From the NCBI GenBank assembly GCA_028869185.1, contig JAGWTA010000018.1, forward strand, positions 1-45,791: a stretch of 45,791 nucleotides of DNA, written 5' to 3'. The notes beneath the pieces were generated by a model. It saw only the letters and a program-made list of their open reading frames with translations. It was not told the origin of the DNA and did not search any database. Below, piece after piece: positions 7,502 to 12,679 of the stretch (position 1 is the stretch's first letter; each line of letters begins with the position of its first letter). This stretch comes from Hyphomicrobiales bacterium. GTDB taxonomy: Bacteria; Pseudomonadota; Alphaproteobacteria; Rhizobiales; Beijerinckiaceae. The position numbers and the translations under genes were made by a program.

Positions 7502-8277
7502 CGTGCGTCACTACTCCTCTTAGACGCCGCCGGCGTCCGCCCTGGGCGGCGCCCTCAAGGCTTCTAGGCACGAGCTGGCGTCATGTTCCTGTCCCCTTTG
7601 TTTTCACAGATCGGCATGAGAGCGCCGCCGCTCTTATCGGCGGACGACGGGGCCTTGCGGCCTCTGGCGCAGGGCAGGGCGCTTGCGCGCGGGCTTACAG
7701 TCTCCTTCCCCTTACGCCCCGCCGCTTCGCTCCGCAGCATCAGCGCGGCCGCTGGTGGGCCGGATGTCGCCTCCGCCTTTGCCATGCTGGAATCGCCAGC
7801 AGACGAATTGTCGATCGCGGGCAGAGCTTCGCGTTCTGTCTCGTTTCAGCGGCCTCTACAGGCGCGAAATTTGGCGGCGCTCATAAGCCGCCCGGTCTTC
7901 GCAAAATGCCCCTGCATCGCCGTTCTGCGGCGGAAGAAGCGCGTTGCGGCACACGTTCTAAGCCGACAGTCTTGCGGCGTCGTGGTTTTACCGATTCAAG
8001 GTCATTCTTTTAAATTAGCCGCGCCGACTCTCTCGCGTGTTAGGGCCTGACCCCGTTGCTGATAATGGCGAGGTCTATCGCCGGCGCTCCCCCCTTCGGC
8101 GCCTGTGCCGAAGAATTTTCCCCTGCCGCTGCGCGGCATTCCTCGCGAAACAAAATTCATCGTCACGGTCGGCGCGCGGCGCTTCGCTAGCCCGCTGCGC
8201 GGCTCCGGGGGGCGCTATGCCGGCGAATTACGACCGCCATCGCAACGGGGATCGGCCCCAAACGATGGAGAGAGAAA
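7502..8277. other. 776-bp stretch without a convincing gene
   Basis: The longest open frame here (7583-8050, plus) has a composition typical of a chance frame in GC-rich DNA and no recognisable motif or good start. I see GC-rich short inverted repeats and CCTTACGCCCC-like words but no tRNA, no clear terminator and no array. It ends with the RBS (GGAGAG) of the second ssb. It could be decayed DNA or an unrecognised RNA or origin region. Confidence 0.5.
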
Positions 8278-8652
8278 ATGGCGCATCTTTGTGAAATGAC
8301 CCAGATCGGCCACGTCGCCTCGATCAAGACTGTCGGTAAGAACGTCATCCTGCGCGTTGCTTCGTCCGCCAACTACAAGAACGGCGAGGGCCAGTGGATC
8401 GACCGGACGCACTGGAATGAACATACGATTTTCGAGCGTCAGGCCGGGTTGCTGAAATGGGCCAGCGAATCCCTCAAGGCCGGCGACCTGGTGTTCGTTT
8501 GTTCGACAGCGTTCCAGAGCGAATGGCAGAAGGACGGCGAAACCCACTATGGCCAGACCTTCGCGGTCAACGAACTGACCCTACTCACCGCGAAAGCGGA
8601 CAAAAAGGGCAAGGAAGAAGAAGCCAAGCCCGCCACCAAAAAGCGCCGCTAA
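8278..8652 (+). CDS. Single-stranded DNA-binding protein, second copy
   Basis: A 124-aa OB-fold SSB-like protein clearly different from the one at 3723. It reads IGHVASIKTVGKNVILRVASS, DRTHWNEHTIFERQAGLLKWASESLKAGDLVFVCSTAFQS and KDGETHYGQTFAV, the order of strands seen in plasmid SSBs. The ATG has GGAGAG 7 nt before it. The tail is strongly basic (KADKKGKEEEAKPATKKRR) and lacks the acidic DDDIPF-type end, so it may bind nucleic acid through the tail instead of recruiting host repair proteins. It is followed by a perfect 10-bp hairpin and then a small membrane protein gene. Confidence 0.82.
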   Translation: MAHLCEMTQIGHVASIKTVGKNVILRVASSANYKNGEGQWIDRTHWNEHTIFERQAGLLKWASESLKAGDLVFVCSTAFQSEWQKDGETHYGQTFAVNELTLLTAKADKKGKEEEAKPATKKRR

Positions 8653-8663
8653 CCGGCACCACC

Positions 8664-8687
8664 CGAAGGGGCCGCAAGGCCCCTTCG
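8664..8687 (+). terminator. Hairpin after second ssb
   Basis: CGAAGGGGCC and GGCCCCTTCG form a perfect 10-bp stem with a GCAA tetraloop. There is no T-run, so it may be a weak terminator or an mRNA-protecting stem. Confidence 0.6.
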
Positions 8688-8747
8688 CCGCGTTCGGGCG
8701 ACAGCAGCGTCGCTCTCAAGCCTGTAACCTGCTACAAAGGAGCCTAT

Positions 8748-8978
8748 ATGAACTTTGACACCCTTGAACTCGCAAACGCCCTCGAAAAGTCGGGGCTTAA
8801 CAGAGACGCAGCCGAGGCCATCGTAAAGGCCGTTCTCAAAGCTCAGGAGAATTTCGTGACGCGCGACGAATTGTCGAAAAACATCGCCGAATCCATCCGC
8901 ACTCAGACCGTTTGGATGACCGGCATCGTCTTTGCGGCCATAGCGGCCGTCGCAGCAATGGTTCACTTCGCAAAATGA
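8748..8978 (+). CDS. DUF1640-like small coiled-coil membrane protein
   Basis: A 76-aa protein starting at 8748 with AAGGAG 5 nt before the ATG. The N-terminal part (FDTLELANALEKSGLNRDAAEAIVKAVLKAQENFVTRDEL, written here in overview) has the pattern of DUF1640/CCDC90-type bacterial proteins: an FDT start, a helix pair, then a coiled coil. Residues about 54-72 are a single transmembrane helix (VWMTGIVFAAIAAVAAMV). These tail-anchored proteins are common in Alphaproteobacteria and on mobile elements, with no settled role. It is closed by a strong terminator. Confidence 0.75.
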   Translation: MNFDTLELANALEKSGLNRDAAEAIVKAVLKAQENFVTRDELSKNIAESIRTQTVWMTGIVFAAIAAVAAMVHFAK

Positions 8979-8988
8979 TCCGCGCAAC

Positions 8989-9017
8989 AAAAAGGCCCGC
9001 TTCGGCGGGCCTTTTTT
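8989..9017. terminator. Bidirectional intrinsic terminator
   Basis: A-run, GGCCCGC, loop TTCG, GCGGGCC, T-run. It ends the small membrane-protein gene and, from the other side, the HTH gene whose stop lies at 9016. The stem is the same as that at 1977-2006. Confidence 0.92.
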
Positions 9018-9455
9018 ATGGGCGCCCACCCCGCAAATCGATGCTCGAAAGCGGCGCGCATTTGCTATTTTCATCCAACTCGCTGGCGGTATTCCCAGTT
9101 AACTCTTCCGTGGAGAAACCCTCGCGTGTGCGCCGGCGCGCCTCAACGCGCTTCGTCAGCAATACCAGATCAACATTTTGACCGGCGAGCCATGCGCGCA
9201 TGATTAATTCGTTGCATCCGAGCATTTCCCAAGCTGAGACCCCGAGCGCCTTGGCCGTGCGCTCGACAGTCCAGAAGGTTGGGTTCGCATTCCCTTTAAC
9301 GATATTGTAAAACGTTCCTACAGACATGCCAATTTTGTTCAGAAATTCGTGCTGACCGCCTTCAAATTCTTCCGCCTTTTTTTCAGCAATAATGCGAAAA
9401 CAGCGCCCAGAACAGTGTCGCGGTCTTCACCTTCCTTCTGCGTCGAGATCGACAT
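9016..9455 (-). pseudogene. Cro/C1-type HTH regulator, apparently frameshifted
   Basis: The in-frame part (9016-9327) encodes an HTH_3 domain that starts too late: SVGTFYNIVKGNANPTFWTVERTAKALGVSAWEML. Upstream, in the neighbouring frame, lies a better start (ATG 9455, with GGAG just before it) giving MSISTQKEGEDRDTVLGAVF. That frame joins RIIAEKKAEEFEGGQHEFLNKIG if one base is added to the four-A tract at 9397-9400. The repaired gene would be 441 nt (146 aa), a normal length for such repressors. Either the gene is broken or the assembly lost one base of a homopolymer. Two direct repeats lie upstream (9483-9525). Confidence 0.7.
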
Positions 9456-9482
9456 TACTCCAGCTCCTCAGTTCGAACCGCC

Positions 9483-9525
9483 TTGACGCTTTACAATCGA
9501 TCCTCTTGACGTTTTGCGATGATCC
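9483..9525. repeat. Tandem 20-bp direct repeats upstream of the HTH gene
   Basis: TTGACGCTTTACAATCGATCC (described as positions 9483-9503) and a copy with four changes at 9506-9525 follow each other 23 bp apart, about two helical turns. They lie just before the start of the HTH gene and are probably its operators. Confidence 0.5.
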
Positions 9526-9575
9526 GCTAACCTCTCCTATCGACGCAACCTATTGATTTCGTTCCATAATTCACA

Positions 9576-9761
9576 TTATGCGAATCTGTCGAACATCTCC
9601 AGAAACGCTCCGCCGACAGCTAATACCGCCAAAATAACCCACTCCCATTTCGACGGACGAAAATAGGCGGCCCGTACGGCGATCACGAAGACCACCACCG
9701 AACTCAGCACCGATAACCAAAAATAAACCTGGACGAACATCCGAACCGCCTCGTCTGTCAC
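9576..9761 (-). CDS. Small two-helix membrane protein
   Basis: A 61-aa protein with two hydrophobic helices (about residues 9-30, VQVYFWLSVLSSVVVFVIAV, and 39-56, WEWVILAVLAVGGAFLEM). The GTG start overlaps the previous gene's TGA by 4 nt (GTGA), so it is translated with it. No family is recognised. It is the last gene of the traK-L-M/IHF run. Confidence 0.6.
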   Translation of the reverse strand: MTDEAVRMFVQVYFWLSVLSSVVVFVIAVRAAYFRPSKWEWVILAVLAVGGAFLEMFDRFA

Positions 9762-10039
9762 AGTTTTCGATGCAACGTTAAGGTCTGTCCTCTGCGCGAT
9801 ACGACATCGCTTCCATCAGAGGACGAAACCTTGGTGCCGGCCTTCGGCGGCGCATATTCGACCATCCGGCCGCCGAGCGGCGCAAAGTAAGTTCCGCCTT
9901 GCTCACGGCGCAGAGTGAAAACAATATGCGTATTCGCCACGACGACGCGCAGCGTCTCACGCTCGTTTTCAAAGCCTTGGATAATCACCGCAAGCGTTTC
10001 GCCCGGCTTGTCGGGGTACGTGAGCGTCACCGTTTGCAT
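9758..10039 (-). CDS. Hypothetical protein, 93 aa
   Basis: A beta-rich small soluble protein (VTLTYPDKPGETLAVIIQG, LRVVVANTHIVFTLRREQGGTYFAPLGG). I do not recognise it. AGAGG precedes its ATG by 7 nt, and the start lies 71 nt inside the end of the IHF-like gene, so both probably share one mRNA. It overlaps the next gene by 4 nt. Confidence 0.6.
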   Translation of the reverse strand: MQTVTLTYPDKPGETLAVIIQGFENERETLRVVVANTHIVFTLRREQGGTYFAPLGGRMVEYAPPKAGTKVSSSDGSDVVSRRGQTLTLHRKL

Positions 10040-10349
10040 GTTTCGCCTCTATCAATGGATCATTCACAAGATCGCATAATTTCCGTGAAGGATTAAACGA
10101 CACGACGACGCGCGCGGAGATCGGCGCTTCAACGCCCGTCTTTGGATTTCGTCCAATCCGCGCCGCTTTGCGTCGCGAGACAAAATGCGCAAAGCCGCTC
10201 AGCTTCACAGATTCGCCGCGCGCGAGTGCATCGGTAATTTCAGCGAAACACTGATCGACCAACGCGGCGCATTCGGCGCGCGACAGCGTTCTCAGCGCCC
10301 TATAGACGGCTTCTCTCAATTCGACGCGGGTAACGGTCCTCTTTGTCAT
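9969..10349 (-). CDS. IHF/HU-family DNA-bending protein
   Basis: A 126-aa protein whose first 95 residues follow the IHF alpha fold: TRVELREAVYRALRTLSRAECAALVDQ, ITDALARGESVKLSGFAHF and the DNA-intercalating beta-arm segment RIGRNPKTG. IHF bends DNA at origins and in relaxosomes. A basic tail of about 30 residues beyond the usual end is atypical and is produced by the overlap with the next gene. The ATG at 10349 is preferred over the GTG at 10352 because AAGGGG sits just upstream. Lying in the oriT-leading operon, it probably helps shape oriT or regulate tra genes. Confidence 0.85.
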   Translation of the reverse strand: MTKRTVTRVELREAVYRALRTLSRAECAALVDQCFAEITDALARGESVKLSGFAHFVSRRKAARIGRNPKTGVEAPISARVVVSFNPSRKLCDLVNDPLIEAKHANGDAHVPRQAGRNACGDYPRL

Positions 10350-10363
10350 CACCGCCCCTTACG

Positions 10364-10786
10364 CTAACAAGCCCGCGAAAAAGCCGCATACCAACCGAGC
10401 GCAAAAAGCGCGACGCCGACCACCATTCCGACAATCATCCACTGGACAGCGCTTTTTCGCGCTGTTTCGCGCGCCACATCGCGCGCGACGCTCGCAACCG
10501 CCTTCGCCAGATCGGCGCGGGCTTGCTCTGCGCTTGATCTAATAATGGCATCGGCGGCAGTCTTCGTCTCACCGAGAACACGCGCCGCTTCCGCCCCTAT
10601 TGCCTTCGGAAACTGGCGATACAAACTTTCGTAATATTGGAGCGCCATCAGGACCAACCAAAGCGCGTCATTGTCCCGCAAACCGAGGACGGATTGCACA
10701 TGATGCAATTGCTCGCGCTCGGTCGCCGTCGTGGCGCGGCCTAACAACCGCTCAAACTTCTCTGGTATCGGCGCATCGTCAGTCAT
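10364..10786 (-). CDS. TraM-like membrane-anchored transfer protein
   Basis: A 140-aa protein: a soluble helical N-terminus (FERLLGRATTATEREQLHHVQ, a segment around LWLVLMALQYYESLY), a long amphipathic coiled coil (residues 70-110, rich in Ala, Arg, Glu) and one C-terminal transmembrane helix (about 115-136, VQWMIVGMVVGVALFALGWY). The start overlaps the traL-like stop by 8 nt. The order traK-traL-traM away from oriT is that of RP4, so the TraM name rests on position and architecture, not on clear sequence identity. Confidence 0.6.
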   Translation of the reverse strand: MTDDAPIPEKFERLLGRATTATEREQLHHVQSVLGLRDNDALWLVLMALQYYESLYRQFPKAIGAEAARVLGETKTAADAIIRSSAEQARADLAKAVASVARDVARETARKSAVQWMIVGMVVGVALFALGWYAAFSRAC

Positions 10787-11471
10787 TTACGACGACCGCA
10801 CCAAAAACCTTATTCACTTCCTCAAGCCACCGCCGTAACTCCGCACGATTGCCGATCGGCATCGTCTCTTGTCCTTTGGCGATGCTCAGACGATTGCTAT
10901 AGAGATCGTCGCTGACACGATCCGCCATATCGGGGAACAACAGCGATTTGCCGCCGATTTTTTCGATTGCCTTTTTCACGTTTGTACGATGATAAAGCTC
11001 AAACTTGCTATCAGCGCCAAAATAGCCGTTTTTCAATACGTGAATTACCGAGTTCGGGATTGCGTCCATATAATCTTGCAACAATTCGATGCTATCTCTT
11101 TGTCGGTTAATAACCCACAGCGTCACCAACCGACGTTCCAATTCTTCCAGAGATTGGCTAAGCGTTCCGCCGTAAGCGGCAACGCCCATATTGTTGCGGG
11201 CCGCCGTGTTGACGACAATAATCGCATCCTTGTTTTCGTCACAGATATTTACGAAGCGAATCCATCCGTCCGCTTCGTCCAAATTCACTCTTTCGCTCGA
11301 AACTTCCTCTTCGTAAGACTTAAAAACGTCCGGGTTGGACGTATCTGCATCTATGAGAAAAACCTTCTCGCTCTCCGCCTGCGATCCCAGGTAATGGATC
11401 AGCGCCATCGTGACGAGCGATTTACCAACACCCCCCTTGCTACCGCCGACGACATAAATTGGCTTATTCAT
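10779..11471 (-). CDS. traL: TraL-like ParA/MinD-superfamily ATPase
   Basis: A 230-aa P-loop ATPase with a deviant Walker A motif GGSKGGVGKS (residues 9-18) and the IDADTSNPDVF segment. It is not the partition ATPase, which lies at the window junction. In RP4-like plasmids the second gene from oriT, traL, encodes such an ATPase; in IncW and IncN plasmids the equivalent is StbB. Proposed roles are positioning plasmid DNA or assisting transfer. It sits between a TraK-like and a TraM-like gene, 12 nt after the former, all on the minus strand leading away from oriT. Confidence 0.82.
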   Translation of the reverse strand: MNKPIYVVGGSKGGVGKSLVTMALIHYLGSQAESEKVFLIDADTSNPDVFKSYEEEVSSERVNLDEADGWIRFVNICDENKDAIIVVNTAARNNMGVAAYGGTLSQSLEELERRLVTLWVINRQRDSIELLQDYMDAIPNSVIHVLKNGYFGADSKFELYHRTNVKKAIEKIGGKSLLFPDMADRVSDDLYSNRLSIAKGQETMPIGNRAELRRWLEEVNKVFGAVVVND

Positions 11472-11483
11472 TTCTTGTGACTC

Positions 11484-11924
11484 CTAAAGATCCGGTCTAT
11501 CCCGCCGAAGCGGAAATTCTGACGAACGCGGCACGGTTTCCGCATCAGCCTCTTGTTTCTCAATCACGACCGCCCTGGCCTTCGCCTGCGGCGCCGGTCG
11601 CGGGGCAGGCGTCGAAGACTTCGGTCCCCTTACGCCCTGCCCGACCGTTCCCGCCGACGGCGGTTTTATCGCCGTCTTCGCGGCCGCTCCCGGTCTCCGG
11701 GGGGTCTCCAGATACTTTGCAAGCGTTCCTACCGTGACTTGGACGCCCTGCCCGACAAGCCATTTGTGAACGTCGGCCACCGTCCAATTTTTCTCGCGCC
11801 GAGCCTTCGCAATATCAGCGCGCATGTCCGCGATAATCGCCTTCACGCTGCGCTTCGGCTCTTTGGCCGGCGCGTTCTTGAGGCTCGCCCGCAGGTTCGC
11901 CACCGTCTGTTTCATGGACGACAT
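11484..11924 (-). CDS. TraK-like oriT-binding protein
   Basis: A 146-aa basic protein adjacent to oriT. The N-terminal 85 residues are helical with an HTH-like segment (WTVADVHKWLVGQGVQVTVGTLAKYLETPR); the rest is a Pro/Ala/Lys-rich tail. RP4 TraK and IncW StbA-type proteins bind repeated sites beside oriT in the same position. No good Shine-Dalgarno is seen before the ATG at 11924; Met4 is an alternative start. The promoter at 11933-11948 and the palindrome at 11947-11966 lie directly upstream. The assignment rests on position, size and basic HTH character. Confidence 0.62.
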   Translation of the reverse strand: MSSMKQTVANLRASLKNAPAKEPKRSVKAIIADMRADIAKARREKNWTVADVHKWLVGQGVQVTVGTLAKYLETPRRPGAAAKTAIKPPSAGTVGQGVRGPKSSTPAPRPAPQAKARAVVIEKQEADAETVPRSSEFPLRRDRPDL

Positions 11925-11932
11925 TTAGCGCT

Positions 11933-11966
11933 CTTATAAAAGAATGGCAACTCGTCATCGAGTTGC
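11933..11966 (-). promoter_or_regulatory. traK promoter element and operator palindrome
   Basis: On the minus strand GCCATT begins at 11948 and TATAAG at 11938, ten bases apart, the same register as the elements before virB1, rep and the 16.1-kb gene. GCAACTCG (11947-11954) and CGAGTTGC (11959-11966) form a perfect 8-bp inverted repeat overlapping its upstream side. No consensus -35 is present. Confidence 0.65.
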
Positions 11967-12260
11967 TTTCTGCGTTCTCCTTACGCTCATATCGGGTTCG
12001 CTTTCAATTCCTGTTTATAATCATGTCTATGTCCATCTTCATTCGCTTTCAGGTTCTTAGCTAAATCACAAAGCGTTCATCTGGGGTTTCCGCCTCGGTA
12101 ATTCATCTAAGCATGTTGAATCAATGAGATATGGAAAATTTGGTTTGAAATTGAGTATTTATGGCAGGATACCGAAAATGTTTCGCATTTTTCTTGTGTG
12201 CCCTTGCCGGGCGGGCTAAGATCGGGTCCGGCAGTTTGGCAAGCCAAACCGGACCCTCGC
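11967..12260. other. oriT: Origin of transfer (oriT) with predicted nic site
   Basis: This AT-rich gap lies between traK-like and mobC/relaxase genes, exactly where RP4 keeps oriT. The minus strand at 12173-12163 reads GGTATCCTGCC, containing TATCCTG-C, the IncP/MOBP nic core. The cut is expected between 12165 and 12164 on the minus strand. Imperfect inverted repeats abut the relaxase side (GAAAATG and CATTTTTC, 12174-12193). A larger stem lies at 12224-12256. The orientation would send the traK-L-M side first and the relaxase gene last, as in RP4. Confidence 0.78.
12224..12256 (+). promoter_or_regulatory. Hairpin or operator before mobC
   Basis: GTTTGG/CCAAAC with loop CAAG, extended by GGGTCCG/CGGACCC across a 3-nt bulge, lies 18 nt before the mobC start. 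It may be the binding site of the MobC/TraJ-type protein or an mRNA leader stem. Confidence 0.6.
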
Positions 12261-12274
12261 GGTAATCAGCACTC

Positions 12275-12679
12275 ATGACGAAAACGGATCAACCCTCGCG
12301 CCGTAAGACAATCACGCGAGGCGTCCGCATGAGCCATGATGAATGCGAGCTGTTCGACGCTTTTTGTGAATCCCAAAGCATCACGCCGAGCGAAGCTCTT
12401 CGCCGTCTGGCGCGCGGCGCGGCGCTTCTAGGCCCCACTTACGCCGACCAAGACCGCGCAGAAATCATCGGTCTAACTCGCCAACTTCGCGGGATCGGGA
12501 CCAACCTCAATCAGGCCGTTCACCACATGAACGCCGGTCACGTCATCCAAGGGCAAGACCTGGCCGCCTATCTCGACAGCGTTCGAGACGCGATTACGGA
12601 GCTTGACCGGGCTTATCGGTCCCTGTGCGTCCGGACGCATCGCCGCGCCGTCGCGTCGCTCACGAGCGCCGCGCCATGA
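12275..12679 (+). CDS. mobC: MobC/TraJ-type relaxosome accessory protein
   Basis: A 134-aa protein. Residues 11-50 (TITRGVRMSHDECELFDAFCESQSITPSEALRRLA, in overview) are ribbon-helix-helix-like. Residues 66-90 carry the MobC hallmark LRGIGTNLNQAVHHMNAG. Such proteins bind oriT next to nic and help the relaxase open the strands. It overlaps the relaxase start by 4 nt (ATGA), so the two are co-translated. The start at 12275 has no strong RBS; the upstream stem may matter for control. Confidence 0.88.
   Translation: MTKTDQPSRRKTITRGVRMSHDECELFDAFCESQSITPSEALRRLARGAALLGPTYADQDRAEIIGLTRQLRGIGTNLNQAVHHMNAGHVIQGQDLAAYLDSVRDAITELDRAYRSLCVRTHRRAVASLTSAAP

Noticed and set aside
7583-8050. 155-codon plus-strand open frame in the gap
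   Set aside because: No motif, no convincing RBS and a random-looking composition; not called as a gene.
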